Shown here piece by piece: positions 33,600 through 44,818 of a stretch of 64,000 nt of DNA. The translations under genes were made by a program, and so were the position numbers. Below the pieces are notes generated by a model. That model was not told where the DNA came from. It was given only the letters and a program-made list of their open reading frames with translations, and ran no database searches. Numbering within the stretch: position 1 is the stretch's first letter; the number at the start of each line of letters is the position of its first letter. This DNA is from Ahaetulla prasina (Eukaryota; Chordata; Lepidosauria; Squamata; Colubridae). The stretch spans positions 137,606,420 to 137,670,419 of the forward strand of contig NC_080540.1 in NCBI RefSeq assembly GCF_028640845.1. The letters are read 5' to 3'.

Positions 33600-35080
33600 A
33601 AGTGATATCATCAGTGAGGGGAGAGCTGAAAATTACAGTGTCCCTCGCCTTTTTATTATTATAACACAAAAATAGGAAATCACAACTTCCAGTTCTTTAG
33701 GTAGTGTTCACTTTCATATTCATCATGTTTTTACCAATAACCTAGGATGTTGTAAGGTATTGGTGTGGTATATGTACAGATTTAAGCAGTGTGATATTGA
33801 CAGTTAGAAATTTTGTTGATATACACATTTTCTAAGTGCTATCCAATATTTTTTTGGTATGGCACCCAGTGTGCTGATAACCACTGGGACTACCATTGCC
33901 AGTTTATACCATAATGTTTAAGTTTTGATTTTCAGATCCTGATACTTTGTGATCTTCTCCAATTATTTGTCTTCTATTCTAATATCCTTCGAATTGCCAC
34001 ATCAATTATCCACACTTTCTTCTTTTCAATTATAGTTAAATCTGGTGTGTTATAGGACAAAACTTTATTAGTGTGTAATCAGAAGTCCCACAATACTTTT
34101 ATCTGCTCATTTTCAGCTACTTTTCCCCACCAATTTTTTCATTCCTGATAATATTTACAGATGTTGCAATGAATCATTTTGGTAACTGTTATATTGTTTA
34201 TAATGAATTTGTGCGATCTTCTTGCATGAGATGATTTTATGATCTACCATTTCTCCTGCCTCTGTACCTTCTGCATTTGAATCATTTGATGGTTTCTTCA
34301 TTCTAACCTTGATTATATTACTTCAAATAGCTTGCTCTTTAGCAGCCAAAATCAAGCCTTCAGTTTCTTTTTTTAATGGTCCAGTTCTAAGCCATTGCCA
34401 AGTTTTATCTTTATCCATTTCCACCTCAATCTTTTCTGGAAATTGATCATACAATGCTTGTCCTTCCGAGCATTCTATTCTTTTTTTTACTACACATATT
34501 CATGTTTTCTTTCCTAAACATTAAATTTCAAACTTGTATTAATGCTTGTACTTGGTTGTCTTTTATGTAATCGGCCATTACATGCTTTTCTTTGAGAGTT
34601 TATTTGACTTGAAATAAATCTCTGCCTCCATTTCTGCAGGGTAGGTATAATTTATTATTAACACTACAAAGATGTAATGCATAGTGAAGAGTCATTAGCT
34701 TTATTGTTTTTGGGTTCAAACTGTCCAGTTCATATTGTGTCAGTTAATAATTCTAGCAGTATATCGTATCATAGCTATGATCCCAGTATTGATGATTTTG
34801 ATGGTGTTTCCGCCATTCAGTTTTGACTTTAGCACAATTCTCACTCTGGATGTATTCTTTACTAATAATATCTGTAATTTACCCATGCTTGGTGTTATCC
34901 AACTGTAAAATGCCCAGATACTTGTAGTCTTCCTCCTGATGTTTCCTGATGGTTTGGACATTTGGTATTTCAATTCCATTATAGTTTGTGATTTTAAATA
35001 TCTCCTCCTCCTGCAGAGTTTATATGCTACTCCAACCCCAAAGGACTTTGAGTGCCTTATCAACAATCTTGCCGTGAAAA
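33600..35080 (-). mobile_element. R4/Dong-like LINE, antisense, 5'-truncated and decayed
   Basis: A minus-strand frame at 35066-34740 reads SKSFGVGVAYKLC, WAFYSWITPSMGKLQILLVK, SRVRIVLKSKLNGGNTIKII and MIRYTARIIN. This resembles the post-RT region of Dong/R4 LINEs (YKYLG... RVRLVLKSKLNGxNTI... I..WA). Downstream on the minus strand, decayed sequence around 33880-34640 fits the C-terminal part of that ORF, including a VVPVVI-like segment at about 33870-33910. It ends near 33600. Assignment is from remembered motifs. Confidence 0.65.
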
Positions 35081-36039
35081 AGTTAAAAACAGCTCAATAG
35101 AATTAGGTTACAGATATAGTAACCCTGCACTTAAGCAACGCTCAAAACTGCAGAGAGAAAAAAGGAAAAAAGCTCATAACAAAATGTCCAGTTCTCATCC
35201 TGATTCTGGCCTTCAGTGCCTCTCTGAAAAGCTACATCGTGCTGAAATCACCATTAAGTCACCTATACTGTGTTTTGCAAGGGCACAAGGAGGGAGAGCC
35301 AGCATGGCCGTAAGGACTGTTTTCAGTTTAACCACAACATGACTTCCTGTAATATACCAAAAGATGCACTGTAATGTCTTCTCCGGGCCATACATGAGGG
35401 CCAGGTAACATAAGCTCATTAGGTTTAAAATTAGCTAAAAGCAAGTTGTAATATTATTGTTAAAGTGAGTGTGCGAAATTCCCACTGGGGAACAAGAGGG
35501 GTGTGATTCTGTATTCTGTTCCTAATAATCTTCTTAAGAATCCAGAAATACCGAGTCTGTGTTGCAATTGCTTCTTTAAATAGAACCCACAGTGAATCTT
35601 TCCAGTGGAATGATCTTGAACCAGAGAAATGCTTCAGGTACATTCTTATAGCCAGAAGAAGAAGGTTCTTCTGAATTCAAAAATCACACGTGCAGTTTGC
35701 CAAAGTGGTCCCTCGCTGGCTGTTTGCCTTGTTCAGTGTTAGGTAGCAATGCTACATAGGTAATAAATAAAAGTGATTTTAAAAATAGCCTTGCTTTAGA
35801 AGTGAGCTTGAATTTGATCCACACATTTTAAAGGATTATTAAGACTCTGGGTTCAGTATTTATATGACCAAACCAGAATTTAGAGTTTGGGTTTCATTTA
35901 TTTTGCACAATTAATTTCTTGCCTTCTCTAAACTGTCCATGGCATATTCACACAAAGTGTGCAATCAGCTAGATATATGAGGGCATGAAGCCTTGCAGAG
36001 CAAAACGTGTCCTACTTTTCTGTTTACTTTCTTTTCCCC
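35081..36039. other. intron sequence, no recognised element
   Basis: Nothing recognised. Confidence 0.4.
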
Positions 36040-36621
36040 CCAAGTTTTTAGTTTAATTTTACATATACATATCAATGCGTGAACAGTGTGGTAGCTGGGT
36101 GTCATACATTCTAATACAAATAAAAATAGTATAATTAATCATAGTTATTACATTCAACTAATTTATATATTTTTAATAATAATACACATTTATATTAAGT
36201 TATAGTCTATCATTATTTAATTATTCCATGTTTTAATATATTGCTCTAATGCCACTCACCGTATTATTTGATCATACATAATAATACCGCCATTCAATTT
36301 CTAAGCTTCCTTCTTGTTATTGCTTTTACTTTATTATGTAAAAACGCATGCACTAATATTCCCCCTTTCTAACTTTTAATCATGTTATCCTTTTATTAAA
36401 AGACGTTTTCTTTCTATCCAACATCTCTCACCCACTTTGGTGCTTTAAATCCTGTTCATTTTTAACTTACCTCCCATATTTCATTTTTTGCATCATTCAG
36501 TATTTCATTATTAGATGCTTCAATACACAATTCTAATACCAATCACAATATTATTTAGACATATAAAATTAATCTTATCATACTCTTACAGTCATCAAAT
36601 CTATATAATTCTGATAGTAAT
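36040..36621. repeat. AT-rich tandem repeat, unit 1
   Basis: AATAATACACATTTATATTA (from 36178) recurs as TAATACACATGTTTATATTA after BovB (39841). ATTCCCCCTTTCTAAC (36358) recurs as TTTCCCCCTTCTCTTATTTC (41200) after the hAT element. With the insertions removed, the two units lie head to tail with a period of roughly 440 bp. Possibly LINE untranslated-region monomers; identity not settled. Confidence 0.55.
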
Positions 36622-39600
36622 TTTGTTGTTAGTTGCGAAATTGTGTCCATCCCATCATGACCCCATGGACAATGTTCCTCCAGGCCTTCCTGTTCTCTAC
36701 CATCCTCTGGACTCCATTTAAGCACACGCCTACTGCTTCAGTGACTCCATCCAGCCACCTCATTCTCTGTCGTCCCTTTTTTCTTTTGCCCTCAATCTTT
36801 CCCAGCATTAGGCTCTTCTCCAGTGAGTCCTTGCTTCTCATTAAGTGGCCAAAGTATTTGAGTTTCATCTTCAGAATTTGGCCTTCTAAAGAGCAATCAG
36901 GGTTGACCTCCTCTAGGACTGACTTGTTTGTTCACCTTGCAGTCCAAGGGACTCGCAGGAGTCTTCTCCAGCACCAGAGTTCAAAGGCCTCAATTCTTTG
37001 GTGCTCAGCCTTTCTTATGGTTCAGCTTTCACAGCCACACATGACAATTTGGAAAACCATAGCCTTGTCTATACGCACTTTTGTTGGCAGGGTGATGTCT
37101 CTGCTTTTTAGAATGCTGTCTAGATTTGCCATAGCTTTCCTCCCCAGGAGCAAGCGTCTTTTAATTTCTTGGCTGCAGTTCCCATCTGTGGTGATCTTGG
37201 AGCCCAGGAAAATAAAATCTGTCAGCACAAGCATGCCTACTGTTCCTGTCCTATTGTTTCCTTTCGTTATATCCAATTAATATAATTATTAGATACTCAT
37301 ACTTATATATATGCTTATATACTGTATAATTATTTCATGCTTATGCTTATATATACTGTGTGACAAAATAAAATAAATAAAATAAAATAAATAAATATTT
37401 GCTAGGAATTGAGAGGGCTGGATGCCATGATCTTAGTTTTCTTAATGTTGAGTTTCAAGCCAACTTTTGCACTCTCCTCCTTCACCTGCATCAAGAGGCT
37501 TTTTAGTTCCTCTTCGCTTCTTCGCTTTCTGCCATTAGAGTGGTATCATCTGCATATCTGAGGTTGTTGATATTTCTCAACTTAATTCCAACTTTTGATT
37601 CATCTAGCCCCGCCTTTCTCATGATGTGCTCTGCATATAAGTTAAATAGTGAGGGCGACAGTATACAGCCTTGCCGGACTTCTTTCCCAATTTTGAACCA
37701 ATCAGTGGTTCCATGTCCAGTTCTCACTGTTGCTTCTTGACCCACATATAGGTTTCTCAAGAGACAAATAAGATGGTCTGGTACGCCCATCTCTTTAAGA
37801 ACTTGCCACAATTTGTTGTGATCCACACAATCAAAGGCTTTAGCATAGTCAATGAAGCAGAAGTAGATGTTTTTCTGGAACTCCCTAGCTTTCTCCATGA
37901 TCCAGCATATGTTGGCAATTTGATTTCTAGTTCCTCTGCTCCTTTGAAATCCTGCCTGTACTTCTGGTAGTTCTCAATCCACATACTGCTGGAGCCTAGC
38001 TTGTAGGATTTTATGGAAAACTGTTGAGTTTTCCGTATTTGCTGGCAAATTGAATATAGCACTTTTACTGCATTGTCTTTTAAGATTTTGAATAGCTCAG
38101 CTGTAATACTGTCTCCTCCACTAGCTTTGTTGTTGCTCAGATTTCCTAAGGCCCATTTGACTTCACATTCTAGGATGTCTGGCTCGAGGTCAGTGACCAC
38201 ACCATCGTGGTTATCAGGGATGTTAAGCTCTTTCTTGTATAGTTCTTCTATGTAATTTTGCCACCTCTTCTTAATTTCTTCTGCCATTTTAGTCCTTTAT
38301 CATGCCCATCTTTGCATGAAACGTTCCCTTCATATCTCCAATTTTCTTGAAGAGATCTCTGGTCCTCCCTATTCTATTGTTTTCTTCTATTTCTTTGCAC
38401 TGTTCATTTAAGAAGATATTTTTATCTCTTCTAGCTATTCTCTGGAATTCTGCACTCAGTTAGGTGTATCTTTCTTTTTCTCCCTTGCCTTTTGCTTTCC
38501 TTCTTTCCTCAGCTATTTGCAAAGCTCCCTCAGTCAGCCATTTTGCTTTCTTGCATTTCTTTTTCTTTGGGGTGATTTTAATTGCTACCACTTGTACAAT
38601 GTTGCAAACCTCCATCTATAGTTCTTCAGGCACTCTGTGTATCAGATCTAATTCCTTAAATCTATTAGTCACCTCTACTGTATATTCATCAGGGATATGA
38701 TTTGGTTCATACCTGAGTGGCCTAGTGCTTTTCTCTACTGTCTTCAATTGAAGTCTAAATTTTGCTACAAGAAACTCATGATCTGAGTCACAGTCAGCTC
38801 CTGGTCTTGTTTTTACTGACTGTTTAGAGCTTCTCCATCTTTGGCTGCAGAGCACATAGTCAATCTGATTTCTGTGTTGACCATTTGGTGATGTCCATGT
38901 GTAGAGTCATTTCTTGCGTTGTTGGAAAAGAGTGTTTGCTATGACCATCACATTATCTTGACAGAATTCTATTAGCCTGTGCCCTGCTTCATTTTGTACT
39001 CCAAGGCCAAAGTTGCCTGTTATTCTGGTTATCTTTTGGCTTCCTACTTTAGCATTCCAATCCCATCATTTTTGGGGGTTAATTCTATAAGGTGCTGTAG
39101 GGCTTCATAGAACCGATCAATTTCAACCTCTTCAGCACCAGCGGTTGGGGCATAGACTTGGATTACTGTGATATTGAATGGTTTGCTTTGGATTCAAACT
39201 GATCATTTTGTCATTTGGGGGATTGTATCCCAGTATTACTTTTCCTACTCTTTTATTGATTATGAAGGCTACTCCATTTCTTCTGAGGAATTCTTGCCCG
39301 CAGTAGTCAGGTGATGGTCATCTGAATTAAATTCACCCATTCCTGTCCATTTTAGTTCACTGATTCCTAAAATGTCAATGTTCAGTCTTATCATCTCTTG
39401 TTTCATCACATCCAGCTTACCTTGATTCATGGATCTTACATTCCAGGTTCCTATGGAGAAAAAATCTTTACAGCATCGGACTTTCCTTTCACCACCAGAT
39501 GCATCCACAGCTGAACGTCCTTTCGGCTTTGGCCCAGTTGCTTCATTCTTTCTGGCACTACTAGTACTAGCCCTCTGCTCTTCCCCAGTAGCATATTGGA

Positions 39601-39833
39601 CACCTTCCAACCTGAGGGGCTCATCTTCCGATGTCATATCTTTTTTCCTTTTTGTACTGTCCATGGAGTTTTCATAGCAAAGATTCTGGAGTAGGTCGCC
39701 ATTTCCTTCTCCTGTGGATCACGTTTTGTCAGAACTCTCTGTCCATCTTAGGTGTCCCTGCACGGCATAGCTCATAGCTTCATTGAGCTACGCAAGTCCC
39801 TTCACCACAACAAGGCAGTAATCCATGAAGGGG
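36622..39833 (-). mobile_element. BovB LINE, near full length, antisense, 11-bp TSD
   Basis: Flanked by the perfect 11-bp direct repeat CTGATAGTAAT (36611-36621 and 39834-39844). On the minus strand the order is endonuclease (39664-39269, FFSIGTWNVRSMNQGKLDVM, GISELKWTGMGEFNSD), then reverse transcriptase (38287-37503, IYFCFIDYAKAFDCVDHNKL, EVRQGCILSPSLFNLYAEH, LRYADDTTLMAES), then the C-terminal segment (37276-36629, FLGSKITTDGNCSQEIKRRL, KLKYFGHLMRSKDSLEKSL). Frames are interrupted by stops and indels, so it is inactive. A short LINE tail is inserted at about 37251-37400. BovB is known for horizontal transfer among squamates and ruminants. Confidence 0.93.
37251..37400 (+). mobile_element. 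LINE 3'-tail fragment nested in BovB
   Basis: TTTCCTTTCGTTATATCCAA to ATACTGTGTGACAAAATAAA, followed by AAATA repeats. It splits the BovB C-terminal reading between LNIKKTKIM and TDFIFLGSK, and matches 33455-33590 closely. Confidence 0.75.
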
Positions 39834-40010
39834 CTGATAGTAATACACATGTTTATATTAGAGTATGTTCTTTCATTATTTAATTGCTCAATATTTCAGT
39901 ATATTATTCCAATGTCAATCACAATATTATTAAAACGTACTTATTAACACCATCAATCTCTAGTTCTCCCATTTTAATATTACTTTTATTCTATTATATA
40001 AGGCATGTAT
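39834..40010. repeat. AT-rich tandem repeat, unit 2 (left piece)
   Basis: Continuation of the repeat after the BovB insertion. It is similar to 36178-36340 and is cut at 40010 by the hAT element. Confidence 0.55.
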
Positions 40011-40326
40011 CAGGGGTGAAATGCTTCCAGTTCGGACCGGCTCGCGTGATCCGGTAGCGATGGCGGCGGCTGGTTAGGAGGACCGGTAGCAAAAATCCCT
40101 GCACCCCCCCCACCTCTGCTGAGCCGCACCATCAGCAGAGGTTGTTGTTTTTTTACTTTTAAAAGCCGGTTTTTCTTCAGCTGAAACATGCCTTTAAAAG
40201 TAAAAAAAAGCCTTTGAGGATCCCGCCCCTCAGTTGAGATCGGCAGAGCCTTTAAATTTAAAAAAAAAAATTTAAAGTCTCCTCTGGCAATCTCACCTGA
40301 GTTCCTCATCAGCAGAACCTTACTTG

Positions 40327-40368
40327 TACTCTTACTTGTAGAAAACATATTTTCTACAAGTAAGAGTA
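40327..40368. repeat. perfect 19-bp inverted repeat, 4-nt loop
   Basis: TACTCTTACTTGTAGAAAA, loop CATA, then TTTTCTACAAGTAAGAGTA. Confidence 0.95.
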
Positions 40369-40530
40369 GAGATTCTAAGGCACTTACCTGATTACTGATG
40401 AACGCATGGCCACCCGAAAGCAGTTTCAGTTTCAGCCCAGACAGAATCAATTGCTTAGCTTATCTATTTCCTCAGTGATCAACTAATGCTGGCTGGCTTT
40501 GCTGGCTGAGGAACTCTGGGAATTGAAGTC

Positions 40531-40774
40531 CAAAATAAAATAAAATAAAATAAAATAAAATAAAATAAAATAAAATAAAATAATAAAATAAAATAAAATA
40601 AAATAAAATAAAATAAAATAAAATAAAATAATAAAATAAAATAAAATAAAATAAAATAATAAAATAAAATAAAATAAAATAAAATAAAATAAATAAATAA
40701 ATAAATAAATAAATAAAATAAATAAAATAAATAAAATAAATAAAATAATAAAATAAAATAAAATAAAATAAAAT
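40531..40774. repeat. (TAAAA)n array with TAAA interruptions
   Basis: About 244 bases of AAAAT pentamers with a few AAT/AAAT interruptions. The conceptual FILFY-type peptide on the minus strand is an artefact of the repeat. Confidence 0.97.
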
Positions 40775-40861
40775 ATTTGTGCAGCTTTCTGAGATTTGGT
40801 GTGTTTCTGTAGTGTTTCACTCTAACTGCACAAACACACAAAATCTCAGAAAGCTGTATGT

Positions 40862-41035
40862 GTCATTTTGTGTGTGTGTGTGTCATTTGTGTTGTGTGTG
40901 TGTAAAGTGTGAAAGTTGGTTTTTGAGCTTTTTGTGGCTGTGTAAAGTGTGAAGTGCAGCTGCTTTTACATTGTGTGTGAGTCAGTTGTGTTGGGTTGTG
41001 TTGTGTGTGTGTAAAGTGTGAAAGTTGGTTTTTGG
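40862..41035. repeat. TG-rich duplicated segment
   Basis: TGTGTGTGTGTAAAGTGTGA with AAGTTGGTTTTTG appears twice (from about 40895 and 41003), separated by a related TGTGTAAAGTGTGAAGTGC copy. Confidence 0.85.
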
Positions 41036-41182
41036 TACCTCTTATTGTTTTTTATACTTTGTTTATTATTTTTATTATTTACTGTTATTGGCCATGCCCA
41101 TCCAGTCATCTGACCACCAAGCCACGCCCACCAATTAAGCCACGCCCACAGAACCGGTAGGGAAAATTTTTAGATTTCACCC

Positions 41183-42816
41183 CGGTATGTACATACAAAT
41201 GTTTCCCCCTTCTCTTATTTCTACGTAGTTTCTAATCATGCCACCATTCTAAAAAAGAAAGGAAAGAAAGAGAGAAAGGAAAGCAAATCAAAACAAAACA
41301 AAACAACAACAACAAAGAATCCCTTTCCTTTCTAACCATTGTCTCTTGCCTGCTTCATTACTTTAGTTACTATGCTTTTTTTGACTTTCCTCCTATATTC
41401 CTCTCTTGGATCTTTATCTCTGTCTGCCTACATCTACTTCTTGACTATTCAGTCTAAGTATTTCTCCCATTTCTACCCTCTTCCACTGCCTAGTTTCCAA
41501 AACAACTGCCCAAACCCTTATCTCCCTTTCAAAAGTATCTTCCTGTATCTCCAATTCTCTTTTCAACAACTCTTGAAATATTTTGCCCCTGGTTTAATTC
41601 ATCAATCACTGTTATTTTTATTATTATCTCCCCCTTGTCTTCTTCTTTTGTTCACTTGGTTCTATCTTCTCCTCCATTCCTTCTGTTAGGTGTTCTGTAA
41701 ACCTTGTCTCACCGGCCTTCTGGAATTTTTCAGGAAGTATGTGACTTTTTCAATTTTATAAAGGACAGAGCTTTGATCCATGATGGTGTCGACCAGTTTA
41801 GCTCTTGGCTTCTCACCATTGTAGATGTGCCTGTCATTTAAACTGCCTAGTGGTCAATCCAATAGAGGAGACAATTCATTTTAAATAACTAAAACCATAC
41901 ACAATGTGATAGCCTCTCCACCCATTTCCCAATTTCACACTAATGGGGTCTCTGAGTGATTTGTACCTATTGAAGAGAAGGCCTTGGGTTCGGGTGATAT
42001 TAGCGAGGGCATCCATTCAGCTCTTTTTTTTAAAAAAGGGCAAGTTAGCAGAGGGACTAATTGCCAAGGTTGCAATACCCTTATACTAATCTATGTTGCA
42101 GTTTGTAAGTTTTACTGGCTAGAATTAGATGTTCCGTATTTTGGATAATGCTTTTAGATTCATTTCAAATTAAACTGAGTATATCTGGAGATGAGCTCTT
42201 TCTAGGAATCTTTTGCAAATGTTTCATGCATTTACATAACTGTTACCTTCTGAGTAGTCGGTAGACCTCTCTTCATGGAGGAAACTTGCATGATGAATTT
42301 GCCATAATGGAGGTGGGGGGAAGAAAAAACGTTCAATAATATGAAAGCTAAAGTGCTTCTTGCCTCTTGAAGTTCCCTTCTGAGATAGTGTTTTGCAAAA
42401 GCCCATCTGCAATATTGCTTACTTTATTACTACAATCCTAATGTTAACAGACCTTCTGCAACAAAGGGCTACAGCTGTATGTTAATGTGCAATCCATGTG
42501 GGCAGAAGCTGTGCTTCAGAGCAGCTCATTAATGATAGGGGGAAAAAACTTCTCTCCATAGCTGTTTTTCTCTCCTTCTGTTCCCTCTTCCCATCCACCC
42601 ACTGCCTTTTCCTACCCCCACACATGCCGAACAATAGAGACTGCTTATAATGCAACTCAGTCTTCAGGATCTGCAATACTAGAAGCACCTCTCATGAGTC
42701 ACCAGCTTTAGGAGATAGCATACGTTTTCCCCCTTTCTTTTAAGACTTGCACTTTTTCCCTTCTAATCTCTCCTTTCTTTCTTTTTCTGATTATTTTCCT
42801 ATCTTTGATATTGAGA
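41183..42816. other. continuation of AT/pyrimidine-rich repeat, then unassigned intron
   Basis: 41183-41260 continues the AT-rich unit interrupted by the hAT element. 41330-41760 is C/T-rich and could be the antisense 5' part of a LINE, but no motif confirms this. The rest is unassigned. Confidence 0.35.
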
Positions 42817-42824
42817 CCCTAGAA

Positions 42825-42959
42825 CAGGGCTGTCAAACTCGCAGCCTGAGGGCCGGATGCATCGCACACCCGTCACGCCCACGCCAGGTTTAGCGAAGAG
42901 GGAAAAAGTTGTGATACGTTATTTTATGCCGCCATGACAATGAGAGTTTGACACCCCTG
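42825..42959. mobile_element. hAT-type MITE (CAGGGGTGTCAAACTC family)
   Basis: The left end CAGGGCTGTCAAACTC pairs with the right end GAGTTTGACACCCCTG. Flanking octamers CCCTAGAA and CTCTAGAA agree at 7 of 8. Related copies are at 48016 and 60253. It is inserted at the left edge of a CR1 fragment. Confidence 0.88.
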
Positions 42960-43410
42960 CTCTAGAAAGAGTGCAAAGAGCAACAAAGATGATTAGGCGA
43001 CTGGGGACTAAAACATAGAAGAACAGTTGCAGGAATTGGATATATCCAGTTTAATGAAAAGAAGGGCTGGGGTGACATGATGGCAGTGTTCCAATATCTC
43101 AGGGACTGCCACAGAGACGAGGGGATCAACCTATTCTCCAAAGCACCTGAAGGCAGGACAAGAAGCAATGGATGGAAACTAATCAAGGAGAGAAGCAACC
43201 TAAAACTAAGGAGAAATTTCCTGCCAGTTAGAACAATTAATCAGTGGAACTGCTTGTCCTCAGAAGTTGTGGGTGCTCTGTCACTGGAGGTTTGTAAAAA
43301 GAGATTGGACAACCATTTGTCTGGAATGGTATAGAGTCTCCTGCTTGAGCAGGGGGTCAGACTAGGAGACCTCCAAAGTCCCTTCCAACTCTGTTATTCT
43401 GTTATTCTTT
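42960..43410 (+). mobile_element. CR1 LINE 3' end, sense
   Basis: AGAGTGCAAAGAGCAACAAA, AAAGCACCTGAAGGCAGGAC, AGGAGAAATTTCCTGCCAGT and GACCTCCAAAGTCCCTTCCA, ending in the CR1-type direct-repeat tail CTGTTATTCTGTTATTCT. A frame at 43077-43334 reads the end of ORF2 (VFQYLRDCHRDEGINLFSKA, WKLIKERSNLKLRRNFLPV). Strongly 5'-truncated, as usual for CR1. Confidence 0.9.
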
Positions 43411-43849
43411 GTTTGCCCTGGGGCAGATTCTGGTTTATTTTACCCAGAAACAATTTAAGCCTTGCCTAAAGAGCTCAGTCTGATTTGACTGTCTTCTTAT
43501 TATCATGTCTTTAACATCCCAAGTAGACTGCTTAAGATCACATTCTTGTTTTAATGACTGGTGTGACTGAGTTAATTGGAACAAGTATTTATGTTAGAAT
43601 TTTTTTGTACAGTATTTTTACCACAAAAAATTAAATGTACTGTATAAAAAAAAAACCTTTGCCTCGGAAAAGTACCAATTTTTAAAAGAGTTGTGTAATT
43701 CATAATTCAAATATTGAAGTTGCCCACTAAGGTAGTTAAAATGTCTCTTCAGGATTTTTTTTAGGGTAAAACTTTTTCAATTAAAAAAAAAAGTCTCTTC
43801 AGGTTTTTAAAAATGAATTTGTTCCTGACTGGTTTGTCCTCATTTGCTG

Positions 43850-44640
43850 TTTTTCTTTTCTTTTCTTTTCTTTTTTTGAAATTTTTATTTTTATTTTTTA
43901 GAAACATACAAACATAAAAACGTCTTCCATTCAAATTTCAAATACAATGTGTCGATGTGTGGGTTACATTTTTTTGTGCAAACAATAATTACCTATCATT
44001 AATTTGTTTAATCATCCATTTTATCATCCAATTGTAGTCAAATGTTTTAATCGCTTAATCCCTAATAGTCATTCTGGAACAATATTTTATCTTATTAGCC
44101 TATTTTATGCCATCATTTTAAAACAATTATATCATTCAATAATTTTTACCTTGTTAAAAACTCCAATCTTCTTTATCATAATTTCCTTTCTAACCATTGG
44201 TAAAATAAGTCCCATATCTTATAAAATTGCTTACCTTCCTGTTCTCTAATTTCAAATGTCAATTTACTCATTTCTGCACAATCCATTATTTTCTTAATAA
44301 TTTCATCTTGCAATGGCAATTTCTCATTTTTCCAATTCTTTGCATATACAATTCTAGCTGCTGTTATTACATTCACATATCTCAATTCTCTACTATAGGT
44401 TTCAGGTATAATTCCCAGTAAAAAAAACTTCTGGTTTAATGTCTATATGTTTTTTTATCATTTTCTCCAACCATGTATGTATTTTAGTCCAGTATCTTCT
44501 AGCTTCTACGCAAGTCCATCACATATGGTAATAGGAACCAGGTATCTGTTGACATTTCCAACATTTTTAGAATGTATCCTTGAACATTCTGGCTATTCTT
44601 GTCGGGGGTAAATGCCACCTGTTCTTTTTGTTTTCTGATG
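43850..44640 (-). mobile_element. L1 LINE 3' end, antisense
   Basis: A minus-strand frame at 44385-44176 reads RYVNVITAARIVYAKNWKNE, EIIKKIMDCAEMSKLTFEI and FYKIWDLFYQWLE, the C-terminal end of L1 ORF2. Upstream on the same strand, 44580-44440 carries a CWKCQQ/YYHMWWTC-like cysteine motif and RRYWTKIHTWLEKMIKKHI. The 3' tail is the T-rich run at 43850-43880. Confidence 0.82.
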
Positions 44641-44728
44641 TGTTTCATTTATTTGTTACTGTATTGAAAGTTTTACTTGGTTAGCTGCCCTGAGCCACTT
44701 TAGGTGAGACGGGTGGCCCTATAAATCT
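44641..44728 (+). mobile_element. L2-like LINE 3' end, sense
   Basis: TTAGCTGCCCTGAGCCACTT, then GAGACGGGTGGCCCTATAAA, leading straight into the AAAT array. Confidence 0.65.
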
Positions 44729-44730
44729 AA

Positions 44731-44817
<87 letters not shown>

Positions 44818-44818
44818 A
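44729..44818. repeat. (AAAT)n microsatellite
   Basis: About 22 perfect AAAT units at the tail of the L2-like fragment. Confidence 0.97.

Larger units (their letters stand above)
40011..41182. mobile_element. hAT-like non-autonomous element with AAAAT array
   Basis: The left end CAGGGGTGAAATGCTTCCAG pairs with the right end GATTTCACCCCG. Flanking octamers GCATGTAT and GTATGTAC agree at 6 of 8. CCGGTAGC and ACCGGTAG words recur subterminally. No transposase frame. Inside are a 19-bp perfect hairpin (40327-40368), a TAAAA array (40531-40774), a second hairpin (40778-40860) and a TG-rich repeat (40862-41035). Confidence 0.75.

Noticed and set aside
40479..40841. 120-codon minus-strand frame rich in FILFY
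   Set aside because: Pure translation of the TAAAA pentamer array.
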